DNA of 34,785 bases, taken from contig QIKV01000023.1 in NCBI GenBank assembly GCA_003233115.1, forward strand, positions 1 through 34,785. The letters run 5' to 3'. Made by a program: the position numbers and the translations under genes. Below, one piece after another: positions 24,521-33,024 of the stretch. The notes beneath the pieces were generated by a model, which was not told the DNA's origin, made no database searches, and saw only the letters and a program-made list of their open reading frames with translations. This DNA comes from Oceanospirillales bacterium (GTDB lineage Bacteria > Pseudomonadota > Gammaproteobacteria > Xanthomonadales > SZUA-36). Numbering within the stretch: the first letter of the stretch is position 1; each line of letters opens with the position of its first letter.

Positions 24521-26311
24521 ATGAGCACTAAATACTCGATTACCGAACACCGCTATGATGTCCTTGTGGTCGGCGCCGGCGGTGCCGGTTTGCGCGCCAC
24601 CATGGGCCTGGCTGCCACCGGCCTGAAAACTGCCTGCATTTCCAAAGTGTTCCCGACCCGCAGTCATACGGTTGCCGCACAGGGCGGTATGTCGGCGGCC
24701 CTGGGTAACATGGGTGATGATGACTGGCGCTGGCATATGTACGACACCGTCAAGGGGTCGGACTGGCTCGGTGACCAGGACGCCATTGAATACATGTGCC
24801 GCGAAGCGGTACCCTCGGTCATTGAACTGGAGCATTTCGGCGTACCGTTTTCACGCACCGAAGACGGCAAGATTTACCAGCGCCCGTTCGGGGGCATGAC
24901 CACGCATTACGGCGAAGGTACCGCACAAAGAACCTGTGCGGCAGCAGACCGTACCGGCCACGCCATCCTGCACACGCTGTATCAGCAGGCGCTGAAACAC
25001 GACGCCACTTTTTTTATCGAATACTTCGCGCTTGATCTGCTGATGGATGATGAAGGCGTGTGCCGTGGACTGCTGGCCTGGGACCTGGCTGAAGGCACCC
25101 TGCATCTGTTTCGCGCCCACGCAGTGATCCTGGCAACTGGCGGTTACGGTCGCACTTACTTCTCCTGCACTTCGGCGCACACCTGTACCGGTGACGGCAA
25201 CGGCATGGTGCTGCGGGCGGGTTTGGCACTGCAGGATATGGAGTTCATCCAGTTCCACCCGACCGGTGTTTATGGCGCGGGAATGCTGATCACAGAAGGT
25301 GTGCGTGGCGAGGGTGGTTTCCTCAGCAATTCCGAAGGCGAGCGCTTTATGGAGCGTTACGCGCCCAATGCCAAGGACCTGGCTTCGCGTGATGTGGTCA
25401 GTCGTTCGATGACCATTGAAATCCGGGAGGGCAGGGGTGTCGGCCCGAAAAAAGACCATATCCACCTGAATCTGCAACACCTCGGTGCCGATGTCATCAA
25501 AAAACGTTTACCGGGCATTGCCGAGACGGCTGAGATTTTTGCCGGCGTGGATGTCACCAAGGAACCGATACCGGTCATCCCCACGGCCCACTACAACATG
25601 GGTGGCATACCAACCAACTACCACGGGGAAGTGGTGCAACTGAAAGATGGTAACCCCGATGCGGTTGTCTCAGGGTTGTTTGCAATTGGCGAGACCGCCT
25701 GCGTGTCGGTTCACGGCGCGAACCGCCTGGGTTCAAATTCCCTGCTGGATATCATCGTCTTTGGGCGTGCCGTGGCGCACCGCTGCGCGGAGGTCATCGA
25801 GCCCAACCGGAAACATAAGCACCTGGATAACAGCATTGTCGATGCGCTGGTGGCGGATTTTGACCGTCTGCGGCACTCAGAAGGCAGCAACAGCGCGGCG
25901 GCTGTGCGAGATGAAATGCAACTGGTCATGCAGAACAATGCAGCGGTTTTCCGCACCGGTAAGGTACTGGCAGAAGGCTGCAAACTGATTTCTGATGTGC
26001 ATGCAACATTTGCGGACATCGGGGTCAGTGACCGCTCCATGGTCTGGAATTCCGACCTGGTCGAGACACTGGAATTACGTAACCTGCTGGGTTGCGCAAT
26101 GGTGGCCATGCATGGTGCTGAGAACCGCAAAGAAAGCCGGGGTGCGCATGCCCGTGAAGACCACCCGGACCGGGATGATGATCACTGGATGAAGCATACG
26201 CTTGCCAGCCTGGATGAAGCCGGCCGGGTAGCCATCGATTACCGGCCGGTGCATCTGTACACGATGAGCGACGACGTCGAAGTCGTACCACCGAAGCCAC
26301 GCGTTTACTGA
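24521..26311 (+). CDS. sdhA: succinate dehydrogenase flavoprotein subunit SdhA
   Basis: A 596-residue subunit that oxidises succinate to fumarate with covalent FAD. It has the dinucleotide-binding [12 protein letters not shown] (17-28), His49 in [10 protein letters not shown] as the covalent FAD site, [11 protein letters not shown] and the active-site-region Arg segment [13 protein letters not shown]. Length matches SdhA (588 in E. coli). The Shine-Dalgarno GGGAG comes from the end of sdhD. Two likely maturation factors, an SDHAF4 homologue and SdhE, are encoded in the same cluster. Confidence 0.97.
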   Translation: MSTKYSITEHRYDVLVVGAGGAGLRATMGLAATGLKTACISKVFPTRSHTVAAQGGMSAALGNMGDDDWRWHMYDTVKGSDWLGDQDAIEYMCREAVPSVIELEHFGVPFSRTEDGKIYQRPFGGMTTHYGEGTAQRTCAAADRTGHAILHTLYQQALKHDATFFIEYFALDLLMDDEGVCRGLLAWDLAEGTLHLFRAHAVILATGGYGRTYFSCTSAHTCTGDGNGMVLRAGLALQDMEFIQFHPTGVYGAGMLITEGVRGEGGFLSNSEGERFMERYAPNAKDLASRDVVSRSMTIEIREGRGVGPKKDHIHLNLQHLGADVIKKRLPGIAETAEIFAGVDVTKEPIPVIPTAHYNMGGIPTNYHGEVVQLKDGNPDAVVSGLFAIGETACVSVHGANRLGSNSLLDIIVFGRAVAHRCAEVIEPNRKHKHLDNSIVDALVADFDRLRHSEGSNSAAAVRDEMQLVMQNNAAVFRTGKVLAEGCKLISDVHATFADIGVSDRSMVWNSDLVETLELRNLLGCAMVAMHGAENRKESRGAHAREDHPDRDDDHWMKHTLASLDEAGRVAIDYRPVHLYTMSDDVEVVPPKPRVY

Positions 26312-26334
26312 CCGCAGGATAAAAGGAAAACTCC

Positions 26335-27120
26335 ATGCTCGAATTAAGATTAGCGCCTGCATCCAGACCGGTTGAAGGGCAGAAACATACGGCACCGGAA
26401 GGCGCATCAAACATAAGAACCTTTCATGTCTACCGGTGGGACCCGGACAAGGGCGAGAACCCGCGTATCGACAGTTTTGAGGTGGACCTGGATGATTGCG
26501 GCCCGATGGTGTTGCATGCCCTGTTAAAGATCAAAAATGAAATCGACCCGTCCCTGACGCTGCGCCGCTCCTGCCGCGAAGGTATTTGCGGTTCCTGTGC
26601 AATGAATATCGACGGCACCAATACGCTGGCCTGTACCAAACCCATCAGCGACATCAAGGGCGATATCAAAATTAATCCCTTGCCACATTTGCAGGTGGTC
26701 AAGGACCTGGTGCCGGACATGACCCATTTCTATGCGCAATACGCCAGCATCAAGCCCTGGATCCGCACCCAAAGCGTGCCGTTACCGGACCAGGAGCGCC
26801 TGCAATCTCCGCAAGATCGTGAAAAACTGGATGGCCTGTACGAATGTATTTTGTGTGCCTGCTGTTCGACCTCGTGCCCAAGTTACTGGTGGAACGGCGA
26901 CCGCTACCTCGGCCCGGCTATTTTGTTGCAGGCCTATCGCTGGCTGGCAGACAGCCGCGATGAAGCAACTGGCGAACGCCTGGATGAACTTGATGACCCG
27001 TTCCGGCTATATCGTTGCCATACCATCATGAACTGTACATCGACCTGTCCCAAAGGCCTGAACCCGGCCAGGGCGATCGCTGAAACCAAGAAAATGCTAC
27101 TGCAGCGCAGCGGGGCCTAG
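26335..27120 (+). CDS. sdhB: succinate dehydrogenase iron-sulfur subunit SdhB
   Basis: A 261-residue subunit carrying electrons from FAD to ubiquinone. [2Fe-2S] ligands are Cys80, 85, 88 and 100 ([10 protein letters not shown], then LAC). [4Fe-4S] and [3Fe-4S] ligands are in [12 protein letters not shown] (Cys171-181) and [14 protein letters not shown] (Cys228-238). The N-terminal extension of about 25 residues and the [10 protein letters not shown] and [20 protein letters not shown] segments resemble alphaproteobacterial and mitochondrial SdhB more than the 238-residue E. coli form. The ATG follows AAAAGGAAAACTCC. Confidence 0.97.
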   Translation: MLELRLAPASRPVEGQKHTAPEGASNIRTFHVYRWDPDKGENPRIDSFEVDLDDCGPMVLHALLKIKNEIDPSLTLRRSCREGICGSCAMNIDGTNTLACTKPISDIKGDIKINPLPHLQVVKDLVPDMTHFYAQYASIKPWIRTQSVPLPDQERLQSPQDREKLDGLYECILCACCSTSCPSYWWNGDRYLGPAILLQAYRWLADSRDEATGERLDELDDPFRLYRCHTIMNCTSTCPKGLNPARAIAETKKMLLQRSGA

Positions 27121-27136
27121 ATTGTGGTTACCTGAT

Positions 27137-27385
27137 ATGCTCAGCGGGGAGGAGAGGCTAAAGAAACTCCGCTGGCGAGCCCGGCGCGGGATGAAAGAAC
27201 TGGATGTATTGTTTGAAGTATTCTTTAATACACGGGCCGAAGCGCTGCGTGCAGGTAGCTGGCCGCAACTGGAAGCACTGCTGGCCCAGGAAGATGACGT
27301 GTTGTTTGACTGGATTTCCGGCAGGGATTTGCCCTCGGACCCGGATGTGCTGAAATTGATCGCTACACTGACCCATGTCGTTTAA
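27137..27385 (+). CDS. sdhE: FAD assembly factor SdhE
   Basis: An 82-residue cytosolic helical protein that promotes covalent attachment of FAD to SdhA, the bacterial relative of SDHAF2/Sdh5. The RGMKELD motif (with LRWRARRG before it) is the SdhE signature, and the later DDVLFDWISG matches the family. I chose ATG 27137. TTG 27122 in the same frame adds five residues and has GGGG at a fair distance, so it remains possible. It follows sdhB directly and overlaps ygfX by 11 nt. Confidence 0.92.
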   Translation: MLSGEERLKKLRWRARRGMKELDVLFEVFFNTRAEALRAGSWPQLEALLAQEDDVLFDWISGRDLPSDPDVLKLIATLTHVV

Positions 27386-27833
27386 CAGACCACTCAGGTT
27401 GACAGTTGCCAGGAAAGAAAATTTTGCCACTCCGGTGCGTGCAGTATTATTGTTGGCTCTGCTCGCTGCCATACTGAGTCCGCAGCCGGTTTCATTGAGT
27501 TTGCTGGCCATCTTTATTATCGGGGCAGGATGGGTTTCACCTATATTAGATTTTTATAAAGTAAGTGAGGTAGAATTGGCCCTGGTCCTCTTTGCCGACG
27601 GGCGGGTCAGGCTGGACACCGCTGACGACAACGTAGTTGAGGGTTTTCTTAGCGGTCAACAGTGGTGTACCCAGAGGGTTGCTGTGCTCAGAGCAAGCAC
27701 CGCAGGAGAGGCCCGATATCTGCTCATACTGCCGGGGCAACAGGATGCGAACGCATTCCGGCGCCTGAACGCGTGGCTCCGGCAGGGCACAACAGATGCC
27801 GATATGCTATTAAAAAGTGAGGGAAGCGTTTAA
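27375..27833 (+). CDS. ygfX: YgfX/CptA-family membrane protein
   Basis: A 152-residue protein with two adjacent membrane helices (about 20-56) and a C-terminal cytoplasmic part with the [13 protein letters not shown] strand pattern. Length, topology and overlap with sdhE match YgfX, encoded with sdhE in E. coli. YgfX/CptA was proposed as a toxin acting on FtsZ and MreB with SdhE/CptB as antitoxin. The partner is better known as an SDH flavinylation factor, so that reading is disputed. The stop is 2 nt before ccoN. Family assignment rests mainly on context and topology. Confidence 0.72.
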   Translation: MSFNRPLRLTVARKENFATPVRAVLLLALLAAILSPQPVSLSLLAIFIIGAGWVSPILDFYKVSEVELALVLFADGRVRLDTADDNVVEGFLSGQQWCTQRVAVLRASTAGEARYLLILPGQQDANAFRRLNAWLRQGTTDADMLLKSEGSV

Positions 27834-27835
27834 TC

Positions 27836-29257
27836 ATGACCTACAACGATAAAGTTGTTCGACAATTCGTCATAATGACCGTCGTCTGGGGTATTGTCGG
27901 AATGCTGGTGGGTGTCGTTATTGCTGCGCAATTATGGCTGCCGGTTCTGAATTTTGACATACCCTGGCTGACTTATGGCCGTTTGCGCCCACTACATACC
28001 AACGCGGTAATTTTCGCCTTTGGCGGCAGTGGTTTGATCGGCACGTCTTTGTACGTTGTACAACGGACCTCCCATGTGCGCCTGATTTCCGACAAGCTGG
28101 CAGCCTTTGTCTTCTGGGGCTGGCAGGCGGTCATTCTCAGCGCCGTGGTGACCTTGCCAATGGGCTGGACCCAGGGCAAGGAATACGCCGAGCTCGAATG
28201 GCCGATTGATATTCTCATTACGCTGGTTTGGGTGGCTTACGCGGTGCTGTTCTTCGGTACGATCGGCAAACGCCGTGTCAGTCATATCTATGTTGCCAAC
28301 TGGTTCTATGGTGCGTTCATATTGACCATTGCTGTGCTGCATATTGTCAACAACCTGTCATACCCGATCACGATTTACAAGTCCTATCCGATTTATTCAG
28401 GGGCGGTCGATGCAATGGTGCAGTGGTGGTACGGCCACAATGCGGTGGGCTTCTTCCTGACCGCCGGCTTCCTGGGCATGATGTATTACTTCGTACCCAA
28501 GCAGGCAGAAAGACCGGTTTATTCCTACCGTTTATCTATTGTGCATTTCTGGGCCCTGATCGCCATCTACATGTGGGCCGGCCCGCATCACCTGCACTAC
28601 ACTGCCTTGCCGAACTGGCTGCAGTCCATCGGCATGGTATTCTCGCTGATCCTGCTGGCACCAAGTTGGGGTGGCATGATCAACGGCATCATGACCTTAT
28701 CGGGCGCCTGGCATAAGTTAACTACCGATCCGGTGCTAAAATTCATGATCGTGGCTTTGAGTTTCTACGGTATGTCCACGTTTGAAGGCCCGCTGATGTC
28801 GATCAAGACCATCAATGCATTGAGCCACTATACAGACTGGACCATCGGCCATGTGCATTCAGGTGCGTTGGGCTGGGTCGCCATGATGACCATTGGTTCC
28901 CTGTATAGCCTGATACCCCGCCTGATCGGTGAGAAGAAAATGTACAGTGTCAAAGCCGTGGACATCCATTTCTGGGCATCAACGCTCGGCGTGGTGGTGT
29001 ATATCAGTGCGATGTGGATTGCCGGTGTCATGCAGGGCTTGATGTGGCGCGCATTTAATCCTGATGGCACCCTGACCTACAGCTTTGTCGAAGGTCTTGT
29101 GGCAACCAAGCCCTACTACGTCATCCGGTTATTTGGGGGCTTGTTATTTCTCAGCGGCATGTTCTTCATGGCCTGGAACACATGGAAGACGCTTCGCAGC
29201 AAGGAAATGAGACCGATTCCTGCCTCAGAGCCCGCAGACTGGGGAGAGCACGCATGA
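27836..29257 (+). CDS. ccoN: cbb3-type cytochrome c oxidase subunit I CcoN
   Basis: A 473-residue catalytic subunit with about 12 membrane helices. It reduces oxygen at a heme b3-CuB centre with high affinity. Metal and heme ligands can be seen: His54 (RPLHTNAV), CuB His201 ([10 protein letters not shown]), His251-His252 (GPHHLHY), and His339 and His341 ([11 protein letters not shown]). Tyr245 (IYMWAGPHH) may be the residue expected to cross-link with a CuB histidine in cbb3 enzymes, though I have not aligned it. The stop overlaps the ccoO ATG. The start follows GAGGGAAGCG at a rather long distance. Confidence 0.96.
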   Translation: MTYNDKVVRQFVIMTVVWGIVGMLVGVVIAAQLWLPVLNFDIPWLTYGRLRPLHTNAVIFAFGGSGLIGTSLYVVQRTSHVRLISDKLAAFVFWGWQAVILSAVVTLPMGWTQGKEYAELEWPIDILITLVWVAYAVLFFGTIGKRRVSHIYVANWFYGAFILTIAVLHIVNNLSYPITIYKSYPIYSGAVDAMVQWWYGHNAVGFFLTAGFLGMMYYFVPKQAERPVYSYRLSIVHFWALIAIYMWAGPHHLHYTALPNWLQSIGMVFSLILLAPSWGGMINGIMTLSGAWHKLTTDPVLKFMIVALSFYGMSTFEGPLMSIKTINALSHYTDWTIGHVHSGALGWVAMMTIGSLYSLIPRLIGEKKMYSVKAVDIHFWASTLGVVVYISAMWIAGVMQGLMWRAFNPDGTLTYSFVEGLVATKPYYVIRLFGGLLFLSGMFFMAWNTWKTLRSKEMRPIPASEPADWGEHA

Positions 29258-29865
29258 GTAGCGGACATAAAAAGCTTGAAACCAATATCAGCCTGATGGC
29301 GATATTTATCATCATTGCCATCAGCCTGGGTGGACTGGTTGAAATTGTTCCGCTGATTTTCCTGGACCAGGTGAGGCAACCGACCGAGGGTGTCGTACCT
29401 TACCCGGCGCTGCAACTCGCGGGTCGCGACGTGTATGTGCGCGAAGGTTGTTACAACTGCCATTCGCAGATGATCCGGCCGTTCCTGAGTGAAACTGTGC
29501 GCTATGGGCCGTATTCACTGGCCGGCGAATCCGTTTACGACCGGCCTTTCCAATGGGGCTCCAAGCGTACCGGGCCTGATCTGGCCAGGGTAGGGGGGCG
29601 CTACAGTGACGCATGGCATTACATCCATCTGACCAACCCGCGGGACGTCGTGCCTGAGTCCAATATGCCTAATTACGGTTGGTTGCGCGACAATATGGTG
29701 GATGGGAAACTGGTGCAGAAGAAAATGCACGCCCTGAATGCACTGGGCGACCCGTATTCCGATGAAGATATTGCTGCTGCACCCGCCGCAGTCGAAGGTA
29801 AAAATGAGCTGGATGCCCTGGTGGCTTATTTGCAGGGCCTGGGCCATGCAAGGAGTGGCCGTTGA
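29254..29865 (+). CDS. ccoO: cbb3-type cytochrome c oxidase subunit II CcoO
   Basis: A 203-residue mono-heme cytochrome c subunit anchored by an N-terminal helix (about 13-37). The heme c site is CYNCH (66-70) in [16 protein letters not shown]. The axial Met is likely in [10 protein letters not shown]. It passes electrons from CcoP to CcoN. The ATG at 29254 overlaps the ccoN stop as ATGA. Upstream open frame lies in ccoN only. Length matches CcoO of other Proteobacteria. Confidence 0.96.
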   Translation: MSSGHKKLETNISLMAIFIIIAISLGGLVEIVPLIFLDQVRQPTEGVVPYPALQLAGRDVYVREGCYNCHSQMIRPFLSETVRYGPYSLAGESVYDRPFQWGSKRTGPDLARVGGRYSDAWHYIHLTNPRDVVPESNMPNYGWLRDNMVDGKLVQKKMHALNALGDPYSDEDIAAAPAAVEGKNELDALVAYLQGLGHARSGR

Positions 29866-29866
29866 A

Positions 29867-30061
29867 ATGGATATCAATGTAATTCGCGGCATCATTATTT
29901 TCGTTCTGCTGTTCTCTTTTTTGGGCCTGTGGGTGTGGGCCTGGAGCCGCAAGCGCAAGGCGGCCTTCCATACGGCCAGCATGCTGCCGCTGGAAGAGGA
30001 TAATGGCGTAATTCCTGATAAGAAAGATGCTGCGGACGGGCAGGGGAGTGAATCATGCTAA
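29867..30061 (+). CDS. ccoQ: cbb3-type oxidase small subunit CcoQ
   Basis: A 64-residue protein with one membrane helix (about 6-27) followed by a basic turn (SRKRKAAFHTA) and an acidic tail containing LPLEED. That form and the position between ccoO and ccoP define CcoQ, which stabilises the oxidase complex. It starts 1 nt after the ccoO stop and overlaps ccoP by 7 nt. Small proteins like this show little sequence conservation, so context matters most. Confidence 0.9.
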   Translation: MDINVIRGIIIFVLLFSFLGLWVWAWSRKRKAAFHTASMLPLEEDNGVIPDKKDAADGQGSESC

Positions 30062-30948
30062 GTAGTTTCTGGAACTGGTATGTCATTATTATCACCGTGG
30101 TTACTATTCTTGCCTGTCTCTGGCTGCTGCGATGGACCAGGGGTATTTCCAACCGGGACAAGCAAGAGGGGACGGGCACAACCGGACATGTCTGGGATGA
30201 GGATCTGGAGGAGCTCAATAATCCACTGCCCAGGTGGTGGCTGCAGTTGTTTTATATCACGATCGCTTTTGCCTTCATTTACCTGGCTTTATATGGCGGT
30301 CTCGGTAATTTTGGCGGACTGCTGGGCTGGACCCAGGAGGGCCAGTATGAGGCAGAGGTACAAGCCGCCGCCGTGGCCCAGGAACCGATCTATGCCCGCT
30401 ACCGGCAACTGGATAACGCCGCCCTGATAGCCGATCCCGCAGCCAACGCGACCGGACAGCGGCTGTTTGCCAACAATTGTGCGATCTGCCACGGTTCCGA
30501 TGGCCGTGGTGCACGCGGCTTTCCAAATCTCACGGACGGTGACTGGTTATACGGCGGCAGTTTTGACACCGTCGTGCAAACCATCACCAACGGCCGTACC
30601 GCTGCCATGCCGGTGATGGTCGGCGGACTGGATGAAGGCGCCATCCGGGATCTGGTTGCGTACGTGCAGAGCCTGTCCGGTATACCGGCAGACGCCGCTA
30701 TGGCTGCCAAAGGTAAAGCCTCTTTTGATACTTTGTGCGCAGCCTGCCATGGTGCTGACGGCAGTGGCAACCAGGCCATTGGCGCGCCACGGCTGAATGA
30801 TAATATCTGGCTGTACGGCAGTGAGGCTGAGACCATCTACACGACCATCACTAAGGGCCGCAGTGGCAAAATGCCGGTGTTCAAGGACCACTTGAACGAA
30901 GATCGGCGCAGGGTGATCGCAGCGTACGTGCTGAGTCTGTCAAAGTAG
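30055..30948 (+). CDS. ccoP: cbb3-type cytochrome c oxidase subunit III CcoP
   Basis: A 297-residue di-heme cytochrome c. It has two N-terminal membrane helices (about 8-26 and 62-82), the CcoP_N type, then two cytochrome c domains with CAICH (142-146) and CAACH (228-232). The likely axial Met residues lie in AAMPVM and GKMPVF. It accepts electrons from soluble or membrane cytochrome c. It overlaps ccoQ by 7 nt, and 30 nt separate it from the next gene. Confidence 0.96.
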   Translation: MLSSFWNWYVIIITVVTILACLWLLRWTRGISNRDKQEGTGTTGHVWDEDLEELNNPLPRWWLQLFYITIAFAFIYLALYGGLGNFGGLLGWTQEGQYEAEVQAAAVAQEPIYARYRQLDNAALIADPAANATGQRLFANNCAICHGSDGRGARGFPNLTDGDWLYGGSFDTVVQTITNGRTAAMPVMVGGLDEGAIRDLVAYVQSLSGIPADAAMAAKGKASFDTLCAACHGADGSGNQAIGAPRLNDNIWLYGSEAETIYTTITKGRSGKMPVFKDHLNEDRRRVIAAYVLSLSK

Positions 30949-30978
30949 ACCTGGCAAAACAGACCCGGCCAGGCAGAC

Positions 30979-31338
30979 ATGAATACTGAGCATCCCATTG
31001 ACCGCCGCTGGAACATGCGGCAGCGCGATTGGGCTGTGGTATTCTGGATCGCCTTTCTGTCGGCAGCGATCGGGGCCTTTTTCCTGTTCGGATTAATCGA
31101 CCCGATGGATATTATCCACACCTGGGCTACCCGCTATGACATTGGCATGCGGTTGGCTTATGGTTTGGCTTTTGCTTTTCTCTACCTGGTGTGCCTGTTG
31201 ACCTCTGCATTAACGGTCTTCATGCTCCGTACCGGCCCTGCAAGGGGCCACGTAAAAGGTGATGGCAGGCGGCCGAAAGCAGAGATCCACCACCCCGCAG
31301 AAGCCAACCCTGACCTGGTTGACGAGGACTGGCGGTGA
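30979..31338 (+). CDS. small two-helix membrane protein of unknown function in the cco cluster
   Basis: A 119-residue protein I do not recognise. It has a basic N-terminus (DRRWNMRQRDW), membrane helix one (about 18-42), a short loop with DPMDIIHTWATRYD, helix two (about 55-84) and a charged tail ending in an acidic LVDEDWR. It contains no cysteine pair, heme motif or metal-binding cluster apart from scattered His. It lies exactly where cbb3 accessory genes occur and overlaps ccoG as GTGA, so it is probably translated with that gene. A role in oxidase assembly or stability is inferred from position only. Confidence 0.75.
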   Translation: MNTEHPIDRRWNMRQRDWAVVFWIAFLSAAIGAFFLFGLIDPMDIIHTWATRYDIGMRLAYGLAFAFLYLVCLLTSALTVFMLRTGPARGHVKGDGRRPKAEIHHPAEANPDLVDEDWR

Positions 31339-32711
31339 GCGAGACCGCCGGTCCCGGCGATTCACTGTATCGCAAAGACCCTAAAGTTTACCCCCGCGAT
31401 GTAAAAGGCATATTTGCAGAATTACGCAAGCTTGCCATGGTGCTTCTGTTAGGCCTGTATTACGTCACTCCATGGATCAACTGGGCCGGACACCAGTCAA
31501 TTCTGTTCGATTTACCCGCGCGGAAGTTCTATATCTTCAATCTTGTATTCTGGCCGCAGGATTTCATTTACCTGGCCCTGCTGTTGATCATCGGCGGTGT
31601 GGCGCTATTTTTTGTTACCGCAGTTGCCGGCCGTTTGTGGTGTGGCTATGCATGCCCGCAAACGGTCTGGACCGGGGCTTTCTTGTGGATGGAACGCCTG
31701 GTTGAAGGTGACCGGAACAAGCGCATGAAGCTGGATGCTTCACCCTGGAATCGCAACAAAATTCTGCGCAAGTCTGCCAAGCAGGTTTTGTGGGTCAGCT
31801 TTGCACTCTGGACCGGCTTTACCTTTGTAGGCTTTTTTACGCCGATCCGTGAATTGGGCCATGCCGCGGTTACTTTTCAACTGGGGCCCTGGGAGGCTTT
31901 CTGGTTGTTGTTCTACAGTTTTGCCACCTATGGCAACGCCGGCATTTTGCGCGAGCAGGTATGCAAATACATGTGTCCGTACGCCCGCTTCCAGGGGGCC
32001 ATGTTTGATAAAGATACACTGGTTATAGCCTATGATGAATCCCGTGGCGAGCCCCGCGGCGGGCGCAGCAAGCGTGATGATCCCGTCGCAAAGGGGCTGG
32101 GGGACTGTATCAACTGCACGCTGTGTGTACAGGTTTGCCCGACCGGTATTGATATCCGTGAGGGCCTGCAGATCGAATGCATCGCCTGTGCTGCCTGTAT
32201 TGATGTTTGTGATCAGGTCATGGATATAATGGGCTATGACAAAGGCCTGGTCAGTTACACCACCGAAGACAAGATCAAAGGCAGGAAAACACGCGTGTTG
32301 CGGCCACGCATCCTGGTTTATTCCTTTTTGCTATTGGCACTGATTGGTGGGGTTATCTGGTCAATTCATCATCGTGTACTATTGCGCGCAGATTTATTAC
32401 GTGACCGCAATGTTTTGTACCGGGAACTCGCGGATGACCGGATAGAAAACGTTTACACGCTAAAACTGGTCAATATGGATCGTAAGGCACATGAGTATCG
32501 CATCGAGGTAGTGGACAACAATGATATTGAGCTGCTTATCTCGCGCCCGCCGACGCTCGGGCCGGAACAGGTGGGGGAGTTTATTTTGCGCCTGCAGGCC
32601 CCTGAGAATATCGGTCAAGGGTCCATGAAGGTCAAAGTCAGGTTTTCAACCATGGACAAACCGGTGATCGAGCGCACCATTACCACGCGTTTTCTGCTGC
32701 CGGTTAAGTAG
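31335..32711 (+). CDS. ccoG: cytochrome c oxidase accessory protein CcoG (RdxA/FixG family)
   Basis: A 458-residue membrane Fe-S protein. It has several helices (about 34-55, 75-100, 155-180, 190-210 and 335-355) and many cysteines. CGYACPQ and CKYMCPYARFQG precede ferredoxin-like clusters CINCTLCVQVCP and CIACAACIDVCD. The C-terminal Ig-like periplasmic domain (about 365-458) is normal for the family. CcoG has been linked to copper reduction for cbb3 assembly. It starts at GTG 31335, preceded by GAGGAC, overlapping the previous stop. Confidence 0.94.
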   Translation: MSETAGPGDSLYRKDPKVYPRDVKGIFAELRKLAMVLLLGLYYVTPWINWAGHQSILFDLPARKFYIFNLVFWPQDFIYLALLLIIGGVALFFVTAVAGRLWCGYACPQTVWTGAFLWMERLVEGDRNKRMKLDASPWNRNKILRKSAKQVLWVSFALWTGFTFVGFFTPIRELGHAAVTFQLGPWEAFWLLFYSFATYGNAGILREQVCKYMCPYARFQGAMFDKDTLVIAYDESRGEPRGGRSKRDDPVAKGLGDCINCTLCVQVCPTGIDIREGLQIECIACAACIDVCDQVMDIMGYDKGLVSYTTEDKIKGRKTRVLRPRILVYSFLLLALIGGVIWSIHHRVLLRADLLRDRNVLYRELADDRIENVYTLKLVNMDRKAHEYRIEVVDNNDIELLISRPPTLGPEQVGEFILRLQAPENIGQGSMKVKVRFSTMDKPVIERTITTRFLLPVK

Positions 32712-32740
32712 GGGCCGTTGCACAGTTCGACAGGAAAAAG

Positions 32741-33022
32741 ATGACATCACAGCAACATTCAAACACTGAACCAGACACTGGGCCAAACACCGCACCGGAA
32801 CCCCCGTGGTATCGGCAATTCTGGCCGTGGTTTATCATCGCACTGCCTGCCGCATCGATTATTGCGGGAATCATTACGGTGTACCTGGCACTCACCCGAC
32901 CGTTTCATCTGATTGTCGGAGACGAGGAATACCGTCGTTTGAACGATGAGTTGAAAGCCCACACACCGGTGCAGGAAATAAAAAAAGAAGACGCCGGCGG
33001 GACAGATTCGAGTTCCGGTTAA
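32741..33022 (+). CDS. ccoH: short CcoH/FixH-like oxidase assembly protein
   Basis: A 93-residue protein. It has a polar, Pro/Thr-rich N-terminus, then PPWYRQFWPWFIIALPAAS (20-38) leading into one membrane helix (about 29-52), then a short segment ending in an acidic tail. The WYRQFWPWF block and the position between ccoG and ccoI identify the FixH/CcoH family. The usual periplasmic beta domain is missing, as full-length members are about 150-170 residues. There is no frameshift visible in the gap to ccoI, only 2 nt, so the short form seems genuine. The ATG follows AGGAAAAAG. Confidence 0.75.
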   Translation: MTSQQHSNTEPDTGPNTAPEPPWYRQFWPWFIIALPAASIIAGIITVYLALTRPFHLIVGDEEYRRLNDELKAHTPVQEIKKEDAGGTDSSSG

Positions 33023-33024
33023 CT

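Noticed and set aside
27137-27833. Calling sdhE-ygfX a toxin-antitoxin module
   Set aside because: The E. coli cptAB proposal is disputed and the respiratory context fits SdhE's flavinylation role. It is kept as a finding, not an annotation.
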